DNA of 64,000 bases from Jeotgalibacillus sp. S-D1. Its GTDB lineage: Bacteria > Bacillota > Bacilli > Bacillales > Jeotgalibacillaceae. The notes under the pieces are model-generated. The model had not been told where the DNA came from. It was given only the letters and a program-made list of their open reading frames with translations, and ran no database searches. A program made the position numbers and the translations under genes. The stretch covers positions 186,001 to 250,000 of the forward strand of contig NZ_SMZR01000004.1 of assembly GCF_004358665.1 (NCBI RefSeq), given 5' to 3'. Positions 42,468-51,848 of this stretch are shown piece after piece; the stretch's first letter is position 1; every line of letters begins with the position of its first letter.

Positions 42468-43586
42468 ATGAGCTACCATATAGAAACGCAATTTGCACAA
42501 CTGGGAAACCGCAGTGAAGATACCACAGGGACCGTGAATCCACCGGTTTATTTTTCAACTGCGTACCGCCACCATGGAGTCGGGGAATCGACAGGCTATG
42601 ATTACACCCGAACCAAAAACCCGACCCGCGCTGTATTGGAAGAGGGTGTTGCAAAGCTTGAGCAGGGAGATGAAGGCTATGCGACAAGTTCCGGAATGGC
42701 AGCCGTTCAGCTTGTCTTATCCCTTTTTAAACAAGGGGAAGTGATCCTTGCATCAGACGATATTTATGGCGGAACGTATCGTCTGCTTAAGCATTATGAA
42801 GAAGCATACGGTATTCAGACAAAATATGTGGATACAAATGACCTGGAGCAAATCAGCAGAGCTATTTGTCCAAACACAAGAGCTATTTTTGTCGAAACGC
42901 CTACCAATCCTTTAATGCATGTTTCAGATATTGAACAGGTTGCAAAACTTGCAAAGGATCATCAGCTGTTAACGATCGTTGATAACACGTTTTTGACCCC
43001 TTACCTGCAAAAGCCTCTTACACTTGGTGCAGATATAGTCATCCACAGTGCGACCAAGTATATTGGGGGACATAATGATGTGCTCGCAGGTCTGGTTGTC
43101 GCAAAGGGTGAGCAGATATGTGAACGGCTTTTTGCGATTCATAACGGAGCAGGAGCTGTTTTAGCACCTCTTGATTGTTGGCTTTTAATGAGAGGACTTA
43201 AGACACTTTCCCTGAGGATGGACCGCCATCAGGAAAACGCCAGACAGGCTGCCCGATTTTTAGAGAACCAGCCTGGTATAAAGGATGTGCTTTATCCAGG
43301 CATTGGAGGAATGGTTTCTTTCCGGTTAGAGAACGAAGAATGGATTGATCCATTTTTACGGTCGTTAAAATTAATTACATTTGCTGAAAGTTTAGGCGGT
43401 GTTGAAAGCTTTATCACCTATCCCGCAACGCAGACGCATGCAGATATCCCAGTGGAAGAAAGGCTTGAGAGAGGCATTTGCAACCGCCTGCTTCGGTTTT
43501 CAGTAGGAATTGAACATATCGATGATTTAACACAGGACCTTGCCCAGGCAATAGCGATTGTACAAAAGGAGGAAACGAAAATATGA
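42468..43586 (+). CDS. metI: Cystathionine gamma-synthase (MetI)
   Basis: This PLP enzyme of 372 residues joins an activated homoserine with cysteine to make cystathionine, and in Bacillus can also use sulfide. The Cys/Met metabolism family motifs are clear: YDYTRTKNPTRAVLEEGVAKLE, SSGMAAVQLVLSL, FVETPTNPLMHVSDI, VDNTFLTPYLQKPL and the PLP lysine in HSATKYIGGHNDV. An AGGAAAT site with GGGGAGG precedes ATG. It lies 100 bases behind the S-box, and the next gene overlaps its stop (ATGA), so metI and metC are translationally coupled. Confidence 0.95.
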   Translation: MSYHIETQFAQLGNRSEDTTGTVNPPVYFSTAYRHHGVGESTGYDYTRTKNPTRAVLEEGVAKLEQGDEGYATSSGMAAVQLVLSLFKQGEVILASDDIYGGTYRLLKHYEEAYGIQTKYVDTNDLEQISRAICPNTRAIFVETPTNPLMHVSDIEQVAKLAKDHQLLTIVDNTFLTPYLQKPLTLGADIVIHSATKYIGGHNDVLAGLVVAKGEQICERLFAIHNGAGAVLAPLDCWLLMRGLKTLSLRMDRHQENARQAARFLENQPGIKDVLYPGIGGMVSFRLENEEWIDPFLRSLKLITFAESLGGVESFITYPATQTHADIPVEERLERGICNRLLRFSVGIEHIDDLTQDLAQAIAIVQKEETKI

Positions 43587-44761
43587 CCGATCATAATCAG
43601 TTTGATACAAGATTAATCCATCAGCCGCAATTTCGTGATAAGCATACTGGTTCAGTAAATGTTCCGCTGCATTATTCATCCACCTTTCATCAGGAATCCA
43701 TCGACGAATTTGGCCCATTTGATTACAGCCGTTCGGGCAACCCAACAAGACAGGCGCTCGAAGCAGCGATTGCAGAGCTTGAAAACGGCGCACAGGGATT
43801 TGCTTTTGCGTCGGGGATGGCAGCCATTTCTTCGGCATTCATGCTGTTGGAGGCAGGGGATCATGTGCTTGTATCCAAGGATGTATACGGAGGAACTTTC
43901 CGCATCATTACACAGGTTCTTACTCAATTTAACATTGATCATACCTTTATTGATATGACAGATCTGGATGAAACGGCTCGAAATGTACGCCCGAATACAA
44001 AAGTAATCTATGTAGAAACGCCTTCCAACCCGTGTTTAAATATTACAGATATTGAGGGTGTAGCCAAGGTGGCCAAAGCAAACGGGTGTTTAACATTCGT
44101 TGATAACACCTTTATGACACCGCTTCTTCAGAAGCCTTTGGATCTTGGAGCGGACCTTGTCCTGCACAGTGCCACTAAATTCTTATCAGGTCACAGCGAT
44201 GTCGTTGCAGGTCTTGCCGTAACAAAAAATGAGGAGATCGGAAAACGACTGGGATTCGTTCAAAATTCATTTGGCTCTATTCTGGGGGTGCAGGATTGCT
44301 GGCTGCTGCTCAGAGGCATGAAAACATTGAGCGTACGCTTAAAGCAGTCATCTGAATCTGCCAGAGATATTGCACAATTCCTGCATTACCATCCTGCCAT
44401 TGAGGAAGTTTACTACCCTGGATTTTCGTTCCATGCAGGTTATCCAATCCATCGCAGACAGGCCACAGGTGCGGGTGCTGTGCTGTCATTCCGATTGCCT
44501 TCAAAGGATTGTGCACGCGTCTTTGTGGAACATATGAAGATCCCGGTATTTGCAGTCAGTCTGGGAGCGGTAGAATCCATTCTTTCTTATCCTGCTACGA
44601 TGTCCCATTCTGCTATGCCGCTTGCGGAGCGTGAAAAACGCGGGATTACAGACGGTCTGCTGCGGTTATCAGTCGGACTTGAACATGTGGAAGATTTATT
44701 AGATGACATCAAACAGGCACTAGAAGCAGTAGAAAAACATGTACCGGCCGTTCATGCCTGA
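43583..44761 (+). CDS. metC: Cystathionine beta-lyase (MetC)
   Basis: This PLP enzyme of 392 residues splits cystathionine into homocysteine, pyruvate and ammonia, the step after MetI. Motifs include YSRSGNPTRQALEAAIAELE, ASGMAAISSAFMLL, YVETPSNPCLNITDI and HSATKFLSGHSDVVAG with the PLP lysine. The start overlaps the metI stop by four bases and follows AAAAGGAGG inside metI. MetI and MetC belong to the same fold family and are distinguished here by order and similarity, as in B. subtilis metIC. A strong terminator closes the operon. Confidence 0.94.
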   Translation: MTDHNQFDTRLIHQPQFRDKHTGSVNVPLHYSSTFHQESIDEFGPFDYSRSGNPTRQALEAAIAELENGAQGFAFASGMAAISSAFMLLEAGDHVLVSKDVYGGTFRIITQVLTQFNIDHTFIDMTDLDETARNVRPNTKVIYVETPSNPCLNITDIEGVAKVAKANGCLTFVDNTFMTPLLQKPLDLGADLVLHSATKFLSGHSDVVAGLAVTKNEEIGKRLGFVQNSFGSILGVQDCWLLLRGMKTLSVRLKQSSESARDIAQFLHYHPAIEEVYYPGFSFHAGYPIHRRQATGAGAVLSFRLPSKDCARVFVEHMKIPVFAVSLGAVESILSYPATMSHSAMPLAEREKRGITDGLLRLSVGLEHVEDLLDDIKQALEAVEKHVPAVHA

Positions 44762-44764
44762 TAT

Positions 44765-44805
44765 AAAAGCCTGCAAAAGCTGATAAAGCTTTTGCAGGCT
44801 TTTTT
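44765..44805 (+). terminator. Terminator of metI-metC
   Basis: Seventeen-base arms starting AAAAGCCTGCAAAAGCT are followed by T; the loop is five bases. Confidence 0.93.
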
Positions 44806-44880
44806 GCTGGATAGCCGTCGTGTTTAACCTTTTCAATTTAAAGGAAGAGAGGAAGTAATGAAAAATAACGGAGGGATTAG

Positions 44881-45678
44881 ATGGTATATTCAGATCAGGC
44901 ATTAAAAGATGAACATATCCTAGTAACCGGTGCGACGGGCGGGATAGGGTATGAAACAGCTAAAATAGCCGTTCAATGCGGAGCGGTTGTGACAGTAACA
45001 GGGCGAAACGAAGAGAAGCTTGAACGTTTAAAACAAGACGTTGAAACACTGCAGGCAACGGGAAAACTGATTGTCATACCAGCGGATTTAAACGATGCTA
45101 AAGACCGGTCCCGCCTGGTAAAAGAAGCCTGTGAAAAGGGTGGAACCCTCACAGGACTGGTTAATTCTGCGGGCATTTCAGGCGGAGATACGCTGGATAA
45201 ACTAAACGAAGAGGATTTAAGAAACGTGATGGAGCTTAATTATTTCTCAACCGTGCTATTAACACAGGAAGTGTACGAACGAATGCTTTCGGAAAATAAA
45301 GGAGCTGTGGTAAATGTCTCCTCCTTATCAGGCTTGAGAGGGACTCACGGAGGCACAGCCTACAGTGCATCAAAATTTGCCATCATCGGTTTTACTCAAT
45401 CGTTTGCAGTTGAAGCGATCGAACATGGCATACGGGTTAATGCAGTATGTCCGGGCTATGTCGATACCGAAATGGGACGAAGCGCGATTGAGAAAAAAGG
45501 CAAATCAGCGGGGCGGTCGTTTGAAGATCAATTGAAAGAGACAGAAAAAGGACTGCCGTCAGGGCGCATTACACAGCCAGATGAAGTAGCCAAAAGCATC
45601 ATTTTTCTCTTGTCCGATGCTGCAGAAAATATAGTAGGCGAGTCAATGAAATTATCCGGTGGAAGTGTTATGAGATAA
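44881..45678 (+). CDS. Short-chain dehydrogenase/reductase
   Basis: This is a 265-residue classical SDR oxidoreductase. The cofactor motif is TGATGGIGYETAK near residues 17-29, NSAG follows (NSAGISGG), the catalytic Ser is in NVSSLSG and the catalytic YxxxK is YSASKFA near residue 161. The C-terminal LSDAAENIVGESMKLSGGSVM is typical of 3-oxoacyl-ACP reductase-like members. GGAGGG precedes ATG. It is monocistronic with its own terminator. The substrate is unknown. Confidence 0.92.
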   Translation: MVYSDQALKDEHILVTGATGGIGYETAKIAVQCGAVVTVTGRNEEKLERLKQDVETLQATGKLIVIPADLNDAKDRSRLVKEACEKGGTLTGLVNSAGISGGDTLDKLNEEDLRNVMELNYFSTVLLTQEVYERMLSENKGAVVNVSSLSGLRGTHGGTAYSASKFAIIGFTQSFAVEAIEHGIRVNAVCPGYVDTEMGRSAIEKKGKSAGRSFEDQLKETEKGLPSGRITQPDEVAKSIIFLLSDAAENIVGESMKLSGGSVMR

Positions 45679-45693
45679 TGTACAGCCCCGGCT

Positions 45694-45728
45694 ATACCAA
45701 TCTCCTTTTAGGGGGTTGGTATTTTTTT
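45694..45728 (+). terminator. Terminator of the SDR gene
   Basis: ATACCAATC pairs with GGTTGGTAT and is followed by TTTTTTT. Confidence 0.88.
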
Positions 45729-45929
45729 GTCTTTTTATCTGTGAAATTGGGAATTCTATGTAACAGACGCAGGGTTTAATCTTTCCATTTAATTCTTGTA
45801 TTAATCATTTAGTATGCTAAAGTAAAATTGTTAAATCGAGTCTTAATACTCTTGTTCGACACCCAATGAAGAATCCGGCGATTGATCGAATCGTTGCCAA
45901 TAATAAAAACAGCAGGGAGGAAGACCGAA

Positions 45930-47033
45930 TTGAGCAGTGATACCATTATCCGGTTCGACCGCGTTTCACACCAATTTGACGATACGGTTGTATTGGATCA
46001 GGTCAGCTTTGAAATAGAAAAAGGGAAATTTTATACGTTGCTGGGACCGTCGGGCTGCGGGAAAACCACAATCCTCAGACTAATAGCAGGTTTTATGCAG
46101 CCTGCGAGCGGTTCTGTTTATTTTAATGAAAAGATAATAAATGATGTACCTGCAAATAAAAGACAGGTTAACACGGTCTTTCAGGACTATGCCTTATTTC
46201 CTCACCTGAATGTATTCGAGAACGTAGCATTCGGACTGAAAATCAAAAAGGTAAAACAAGCGCAGATTAAACAAAAGGTGAAGGACGCTTTGAAATTTGT
46301 TAATCTCGAGGGATATGAGCAGCGTGAAATAGCAGAAATGTCCGGTGGGCAGCGTCAGCGTGTGGCCATTGCCAGAGCGATTGTAAATGAGCCTGAAGTA
46401 ATATTGCTTGATGAACCGCTGTCAGCACTGGACCTGAAACTGCGAACTGAAATGCAGTATGAACTTCGCGAGCTTCAGCAGCGATTAGGGATTACATTTA
46501 TCTTTGTCACGCATGACCAGGAAGAGGCACTTGCTATGTCGGATGAAATTTTTGTGTTAAATAAAGGTGTGATTCAGCAAAGCGGGACACCAATGGATAT
46601 TTACGATGAACCAATTAACCGCTTTGTAGCGGACTTTATTGGCGAATCGAATATTACTTCCGGAATTATGATAGAAGATTTTAAAGTCTCATTCGCCGGC
46701 AAGGAGTTCACTTGTGTGGACCGAGATCTGCAGCCAAATGAACCGGTTGAAATCGTTATTCGTCCTGAAGATCTTGCGATTACAAATGAATCAGCCGGCA
46801 AGCTGAAGGTGAGAGTGGATTCGCAGCTTTTCCGGGGCGTGCATTTTGAAATCAGCTGCTTTGATGAGTTCGATAATGAATGGCTTGTCCATTCCACGAA
46901 ACAGGCGGCTGTTGGGGAACGCATTGGTTTAACCTTCGAGCCGGAGGCCATCCATGTGATGCGCTTTAATGAATCGGAGGAAGATTTCGATAAACGGCTG
47001 GAAGGTTACGCGGAGACAGATCATGTCAAATAA
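45930..47033 (+). CDS. potA: Spermidine/putrescine ABC transporter ATPase PotA
   Basis: This is the ATPase of the polyamine importer, about 367 residues. Walker A is GPSGCGKTT, the signature is MSGGQRQR, and Walker B with catalytic Glu is [12 protein letters not shown]; a TOBE-like regulatory domain with [11 protein letters not shown] lies in the C-terminal third. TTG at 45930 is chosen because CAGGGAGGAAG precedes it at normal distance; a TTG 16 codons upstream has no site. The 3' end overlaps the PotB start. The four genes potABCD form one operon with overlapping ends. Confidence 0.93.
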   Translation: MSSDTIIRFDRVSHQFDDTVVLDQVSFEIEKGKFYTLLGPSGCGKTTILRLIAGFMQPASGSVYFNEKIINDVPANKRQVNTVFQDYALFPHLNVFENVAFGLKIKKVKQAQIKQKVKDALKFVNLEGYEQREIAEMSGGQRQRVAIARAIVNEPEVILLDEPLSALDLKLRTEMQYELRELQQRLGITFIFVTHDQEEALAMSDEIFVLNKGVIQQSGTPMDIYDEPINRFVADFIGESNITSGIMIEDFKVSFAGKEFTCVDRDLQPNEPVEIVIRPEDLAITNESAGKLKVRVDSQLFRGVHFEISCFDEFDNEWLVHSTKQAAVGERIGLTFEPEAIHVMRFNESEEDFDKRLEGYAETDHVK

Positions 47034-47841
47034 ATCAAAAAATCTCTTTTTGATCCCTTATGTCTTTTGGATTGCCCTTTTTGTGATTGCCCCTCTTGTG
47101 CTCGTGCTTTTCTATTCTTTTAGAGGGCTGGATGGCAATTTCACATTAAGCAATTATGCGAATTTTTTTTCCTCTACGTATTTACAGCTGACAGTAAGCT
47201 CATTCTGGTACGCGTTTCTGATTACACTATTCGCATTTCTAATTTCTTATCCAACCGCTCTACTGTTAACGAAAACGAGGCATAAGCAGCTATGGCTATT
47301 GCTTATTATTGTGCCATCCTGGATTAATATTTTATTAAAGGTGTATGCTTTTTTGGGGATTTTCGGGACGTACGGTCTCGCCAATGCGCTGCTTGAAGTG
47401 GTGGGAATCGGATCAAAACAAATTCTGTTTACTGATTTCAGTTTTGTGTTTGTTTCTGTTTATATTTTTATTCCCTTCATGATTCTGCCGATTTATAATT
47501 CGCTTGATAAACTAAGTCCAACTCTCGTGGATGCTTCCAGAGACCTCGGCGCTTCTTCATGGAAAACCTTTCGCCATGTGATTTTTCCACTTACCATTGA
47601 CGGTGTAAAAGCAGGCTGCCAGCTGGTGTTTATTCCTTCTCTGTCGCTCTTTATGATTACGCGACTGATCGCAGGGAATCAGGTCATTACACTGGGTACC
47701 GCAATTGAACAGCACTTTTTAGTGACACAGGACTGGGGCATGGGCGCAACAATTGCCGTGTTCTTAATTATCGCGATGATCTTGATTATGTTTTTAACCG
47801 GAAACAGAAAGCGGGGGCTGATGAATGGGAAAAAAGCGTAA
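47023..47841 (+). CDS. potB: Spermidine/putrescine ABC transporter permease PotB
   Basis: This is a 272-residue permease of the PotB type with six predicted membrane segments. The EAA loop is [23 protein letters not shown] near residues 168-190. The ATG at 47023 is chosen since it follows GCGGAGACAGATC and its N-terminus ([19 protein letters not shown]) begins with a typical first helix; an ATG upstream would add 18 residues inside potA. It overlaps potA by 11 bases and potC by 17, so translation is coupled. Confidence 0.92.
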   Translation: MSNKSKNLFLIPYVFWIALFVIAPLVLVLFYSFRGLDGNFTLSNYANFFSSTYLQLTVSSFWYAFLITLFAFLISYPTALLLTKTRHKQLWLLLIIVPSWINILLKVYAFLGIFGTYGLANALLEVVGIGSKQILFTDFSFVFVSVYIFIPFMILPIYNSLDKLSPTLVDASRDLGASSWKTFRHVIFPLTIDGVKAGCQLVFIPSLSLFMITRLIAGNQVITLGTAIEQHFLVTQDWGMGATIAVFLIIAMILIMFLTGNRKRGLMNGKKA

Positions 47842-48628
47842 ATGGCCCGCCGTTTATTTGGCAATTGTGTTTGCTGTTTTGTATGCCCCAATTTTTTATT
47901 TGATGTTTTATTCATTTAACAGCGGAGGCACAATGTACAGCTTTGAGGGCTTCACACTGGATTGGTACCGCGAAGTATTCCAGGATACAAGATTGCTTAT
48001 TATTGTATTGAATACTGTCATCATTGCCTTGCTGTCAGCCCTGATCTCAACGATTATCGGCGTATTTGGGGCACTGGCAATTATGTATGTGCGAACGCAG
48101 CGGACCAAAAACACACTGCTTTCTTTAAATAATGTATTGATTGTCAGCCCGGACGTTATTATTGGGGCATCCTTTTTAATATTGTTTACGTTTATCGGGA
48201 TTAAGTTAGGCTTCGTTTCAGTATTGCTGGCTCATATCGCCTTTAGCGTTCCAATTGTTGTCATTATGGTGCTGCCGAAGCTTCAGGAAATGAGTCCGAC
48301 TTTAATTGACGCTGCAAGAGACCTTGGAGCAAGCCGCCTGGATGTGTTGACAAAAGTTGTTCTTCCTTATATCACACCGGGCATTTTTGCAGGATTTTTT
48401 ATGGCGTTAACTTATTCATTAGACGATTTTGCTGTTACGTTTTTTGTGACAGGAAATGGTTTCACAACGCTGTCTGTTGAAATTTATTCTTTAGCAAGAC
48501 AGGGAATTTCCCTTCAAATTAATGCGCTGTCCACTCTGATCTTTCTGGTCACACTTGGTCTGGTGACGGGCTATTACTTTATCAGCAAGCGAAGCGGCGG
48601 ACTCGCTGGAATGGGGGTTCGAAAATGA
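47825..48628 (+). CDS. potC: Spermidine/putrescine ABC transporter permease PotC
   Basis: This is a 267-residue permease, the partner of PotB in the polyamine channel. Conserved features are the first helix (AVYLAIVFAVLYAPIFYLMFYSF), the EAA loop LIDAARDLGASRLDVLTKVVLPY near 160-182 and YSLDDFAVTFFVTG, typical of PotC. It starts within the end of potB after AAAGCGGGGG and ends with an ATGA overlap with potD. It sits in the cytoplasmic membrane. Confidence 0.93.
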   Translation: MGKKRKWPAVYLAIVFAVLYAPIFYLMFYSFNSGGTMYSFEGFTLDWYREVFQDTRLLIIVLNTVIIALLSALISTIIGVFGALAIMYVRTQRTKNTLLSLNNVLIVSPDVIIGASFLILFTFIGIKLGFVSVLLAHIAFSVPIVVIMVLPKLQEMSPTLIDAARDLGASRLDVLTKVVLPYITPGIFAGFFMALTYSLDDFAVTFFVTGNGFTTLSVEIYSLARQGISLQINALSTLIFLVTLGLVTGYYFISKRSGGLAGMGVRK

Positions 48629-49698
48629 AACAGCTGGTGCGCATGTTTATAATTATCCTGTTTGCCGCAGGTGTCCTCTTAGTTCTGGTCAATCGTTTAA
48701 ACACCTCACAGGGTTTATCAGGAAAAAACACTCTTACTGTTTTTAACTGGGGAGATTATATTGACGAAGAGCTGATCCGGGAGTTTGAAGAAGAGACGGG
48801 CATTCGTGTAATTTATGAAACCTTTGATTCAAATGAAGCCATGCTGACAAAAATCGAGCAGGGGGGAACTTCTTATGATGTAGCGGTGCCCTCAGAGTAC
48901 ACGATTGCCAAAATGGTCGAGGAAGAACTGCTGATACCCCTTGATCATCAACAGCTCCCTAATATGAAGCACTTAATCCCTGACTTTATGGATTTGTCAT
49001 TCGATCCAGGAAATCATTACTCGATTCCTTATTTTTGGGGGACGGTAGGGATTGTCTATAATAAAGAAATGGTGGGAGGCAAAACATTTACGAGCTGGGA
49101 TGATCTGTGGGACAAAGAGTTTCGAAATGATATCCTTCTGGTAGACGGTGCCCGGGAAATTATGGGAATGAGCTTAAATAGTTTAGGTTATTCGCTAAAT
49201 ACAAGGGATGAAACAGAACTGCAGGAAGCAAAGCATAAGCTTAACGAATTATCCCCTAATATTAAAGCGATTGTCGGTGATGAAATCAAAATGCTTATTG
49301 GAACCAACGAGGCGCCAATAGGGGTGGTATGGTCCGGCGAGGCAGCTGAAATTATGTACGAAAATGATGATCTTGATTATGTTGTGCCTGAAGAAGGATC
49401 CAATCTGTGGTTTGATAATATGGTCATTCCAAAAACAGCGGATAATGCAGAGGGAGCCCATCAATTCATCAACTTTATGCTGGAACCCGAGCATGCGGCG
49501 CAAAATGCTGAATACGTAGGCTATTCCACGCCAAATAAATCAGGCTATGAACTGCTCCCTGAGGATATTTCGGGGGATGACCGCTTTTACCCTGACCCGG
49601 AGATTACTGAAAAGCTGGAGGTTTACGATAATTTAGGCAAAGAAATGCTTGCCCGTTATAATGAACTGTTTTTGGAGTTTAAAATTGATTTGAGGTAA
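48625..49698 (+). CDS. potD: Polyamine-binding protein PotD without lipobox
   Basis: This is the extracellular polyamine-binding protein, 357 residues, SBP family of PotD. Motifs include LTVFNWGDYIDEELIREFEEETG, YDVAVPSEYTIAKMVEE, YFWGTVGIVYNKE and VWSGEAAEIMYEND with aromatic and acidic ligand residues. The N-terminal hydrophobic segment (LVRMFIIILFAAGVLLVLV) has no Cys, so unlike most Gram-positive binding proteins it is not a lipoprotein; it is probably held by an uncleaved signal anchor. The start overlaps the potC stop (ATGA). A hairpin lies 124 bases downstream. Confidence 0.92.
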   Translation: MKQLVRMFIIILFAAGVLLVLVNRLNTSQGLSGKNTLTVFNWGDYIDEELIREFEEETGIRVIYETFDSNEAMLTKIEQGGTSYDVAVPSEYTIAKMVEEELLIPLDHQQLPNMKHLIPDFMDLSFDPGNHYSIPYFWGTVGIVYNKEMVGGKTFTSWDDLWDKEFRNDILLVDGAREIMGMSLNSLGYSLNTRDETELQEAKHKLNELSPNIKAIVGDEIKMLIGTNEAPIGVVWSGEAAEIMYENDDLDYVVPEEGSNLWFDNMVIPKTADNAEGAHQFINFMLEPEHAAQNAEYVGYSTPNKSGYELLPEDISGDDRFYPDPEITEKLEVYDNLGKEMLARYNELFLEFKIDLR

Positions 49699-49821
49699 GA
49701 TGCAGGGAAAAGGTGTAAATTTTTTAGAAAGAAGCTGGAAACCCACCATTCACTGAAAATCTAAGGAGTTAATTCAGCAACGGCGGTTTAAACAGCTTTC
49801 AAATTATCCGATTATTATATT

Positions 49822-49861
49822 AAGGAAAATGAACCTGTTTTTTTGCAGAGTCATTTTCCTT
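49822..49861. repeat. Hairpin upstream of repeat copy B, probable pot terminator
   Basis: AAGGAAAATGA (49822-49832) pairs with TCATTTTCCTT (49851-49861), followed by ATTTT. It lies 72 bases before the 128-bp repeat and matches the arrangement at 29135 and 36604. Confidence 0.75.
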
Positions 49862-49893
49862 ATTTTAATAACACCGTAAAATACTAAAACTTA

Positions 49894-50021
49894 GGTTAAT
49901 TGTAGCGGAAGGCGGGACTCCTGCGGGATGAAGCGTGACAGGTGAGACCCCGCAGAGCTGGAAGCTCGAGGAGGCTCACCGCACGCCCCGCGGAAAGCCT
50001 CGCCTGCAGCGGAAATTAACC
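49894..50021. repeat. Dispersed 128-bp imperfect palindrome, copy B
   Basis: The element runs from GGTTAATT to AATTAACC, exactly as long as copy A at 36687. Its outer arms differ from copy A by one base pair changed on both sides (C-G to A-T), so pairing is kept. The inner motifs ACTCCTGCGGGATG, CCCCGCGGAAAGC and CTGCAGCGGAAAT are shared. Confidence 0.8.
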
Positions 50022-50143
50022 GGTCCCTTTTTAAAAGTTTTTGTTCCCGCTTTTTCTTTCATTCACAAATGATAAACGTTTAAGTGAGAGGCTGAATTGG
50101 TAAAGAAAACAATCAGCAGGATACCGGTGAAAGGAGTTTTTTC

Positions 50144-51334
50144 ATGGATGCGAATCTGGTTATTTTATTGCTTTTAATCGGCTATGTCGTTTATACGATT
50201 GATCGTCATGCCAAGGCTTTCCCGCAGCCTCCAATCCTTGTTTTAATCGGTTTTGGACTTTCGTTTATTCCTTTATTCGGTGAATTGGAGCTGACGGAAA
50301 AAACATTATATGAACTGTTTCTTCCCGCATTATTATTTATCTCAGCTTACAAGTATTCACCTTCTGCCCTTAGGAAAAATGCTGGAATTATTGCTCTGTT
50401 AAGCACAATTGGCCTGGTTGTAACGATCGCCTTGCTGGGAGCGGCTATTTTTATGATTACCGGTCCGTTTGTCAGTATTTCACTGGTTGGCGCATTTATT
50501 ATTGCATCTATTCTCGCACCGACCGACCCTGTATCGGTTACGGCTATTTTAAAGCAATCATCAAGTAAAGAAGGAATTGCAGATATTGTAGAAGGCGAGT
50601 CTATGATTAACGACGGGACGAGCATTGTGATTTTCACAACGCTTTTTACCATGTTATCAACGGGAAAAAGCATCACGCCTTTATCCGTGCTGGGAGAATT
50701 TTTTCTCGTTTCCCTGGGAGGCATTTTGATCGGTTTGTTTTTTGGCTGGCTTGTCAGCAAAGCTGTTCATTACACTCATCATAAAGAATTCCAGGTTATG
50801 CTGAGTATCATCATGGCCTACGGACTCTTTTATCTTGCTGAAGGAATTGGTGTCTCAGGGGTTCTTGCTACGGTAGCGGCAGGAATAATGCTTGCCTGGG
50901 AATTTAACAATACCAATAAAGAGGATCACTATCTTGAAGCGCTGGATGGCTTTTGGAATATTGTTGAACCAACTCTGCTGTCAGTGGTTTTTTTAATGAT
51001 CGGGATCATATCAATCAACTATATTTCCATTGATCATTTATTTATTGGAACGATAATCTTCCTTGCATCCCTGTTAATCCGTTATATGGTAACAGCTGTT
51101 TCTATGAAATTGGTTCCTTCGACAAGAAAAAAATTCGGCTTAAAAGAGTCTGTCATCATCTCATTTTCAGGTGTAAAAGGGACAATGTCTGTCGTACTGC
51201 TGCTCATTTTGGAAAGCGCACAAACCGAACATATCGATGCTTATATCTCCATCTCCTTTATTGCTATTATGCTGTCACTTATTATTCAGAGCTTCGGCAT
51301 TTTCCCGTTAACAAAAAAGCTGATGAAGGAGTAA
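50144..51334 (+). CDS. CPA1-family Na+(K+)/H+ antiporter
   Basis: This is a 396-residue cation:proton antiporter with about twelve membrane helices. Conserved stretches are FLPALLFISAYKYS, IIASILAPTDPVSVTAILK (with the acidic residue of the ion pathway) and EGESMINDGTSIVIFTTL with Asn-Asp, as in CPA1 NhaP-like proteins. It lacks a long cytosolic C-terminus. It would serve pH and sodium homeostasis. AAAGGAG precedes ATG. It is monocistronic, between repeat copy B and the GntR operon. Confidence 0.92.
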   Translation: MDANLVILLLLIGYVVYTIDRHAKAFPQPPILVLIGFGLSFIPLFGELELTEKTLYELFLPALLFISAYKYSPSALRKNAGIIALLSTIGLVVTIALLGAAIFMITGPFVSISLVGAFIIASILAPTDPVSVTAILKQSSSKEGIADIVEGESMINDGTSIVIFTTLFTMLSTGKSITPLSVLGEFFLVSLGGILIGLFFGWLVSKAVHYTHHKEFQVMLSIIMAYGLFYLAEGIGVSGVLATVAAGIMLAWEFNNTNKEDHYLEALDGFWNIVEPTLLSVVFLMIGIISINYISIDHLFIGTIIFLASLLIRYMVTAVSMKLVPSTRKKFGLKESVIISFSGVKGTMSVVLLLILESAQTEHIDAYISISFIAIMLSLIIQSFGIFPLTKKLMKE

Positions 51335-51392
51335 ATGTTACGATGTCACCTGCAAAATATTGTGGGTGATTTTTTTTGAATAAAAAAATCAT

Positions 51393-51421
51393 TTGTAAAT
51401 AAAATGAAATAATAGTATACT
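51393..51421 (+). promoter_or_regulatory. Sigma-A promoter of the GntR-ABC operon
   Basis: TTGTAA (51393-51398) and TATACT (51416-51421) are exactly 17 bases apart; transcription would start near 51428, within the operator. Confidence 0.7.
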
Positions 51422-51440
51422 ACATTACAACACTAATGTA
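51421..51440 (+). promoter_or_regulatory. Operator of the GntR-type regulator
   Basis: Perfect 7-bp inverted repeat TACATTA-N6-TAATGTA lies on the predicted transcription start. Autorepression by the product of the first gene is likely, as in YtrA-type systems. Confidence 0.65.
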
Positions 51441-51464
51441 CTATGTTAGATAGGGGGTGTGGAG

Positions 51465-51848
51465 ATGATCCTCAATACCGATGGAACAAAGCCCATCTAT
51501 GTCCAAATCGCAGAATGGCTTGAAACAGAAATCTTGCAGGGAAAGTTCAAAAGCGGAGATAAAATTTATTCTCAATATCAGCTAGCCGATTTGCTGAATA
51601 TTAATCCGGCCACTGCGGCAAAGGGATTGACGATTTTAGCAGACGAACAAATACTTTTTAAAAAGCGGGGGTTAGGAATGTTTGTAGCGGATTCAGCCAA
51701 AGACTTGATCAGGCACAGACGAATTAATCAAACGTTAAAAAAACTTGTGGAAGAAATTGTGGAAGAGGCAGCCCATCTGGGTGTGAAAGAAGCAGAATTA
51801 TTTTCCATGATTACAGAGGCACAAAAAAATAGAAAGGAGGAAGAATAA
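51465..51848 (+). CDS. GntR-family regulator, YtrA type
   Basis: This is a short GntR-family repressor of about 127 residues: a winged-helix domain (PIYVQIAEWLETEILQGKFKSGDKI, then NINPATAAKGLTILADE as recognition helix) plus a short dimerisation helix, lacking a ligand domain, as in the YtrA subfamily. The ATG at 51465 is chosen seven bases after AGGGGGT; a GTG two codons upstream is too close. It overlaps the ABC ATPase gene by one base. YtrA-type operons respond to cell-wall antibiotics in Bacillus; whether this one does is unknown. Confidence 0.88.
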   Translation: MILNTDGTKPIYVQIAEWLETEILQGKFKSGDKIYSQYQLADLLNINPATAAKGLTILADEQILFKKRGLGMFVADSAKDLIRHRRINQTLKKLVEEIVEEAAHLGVKEAELFSMITEAQKNRKEEE

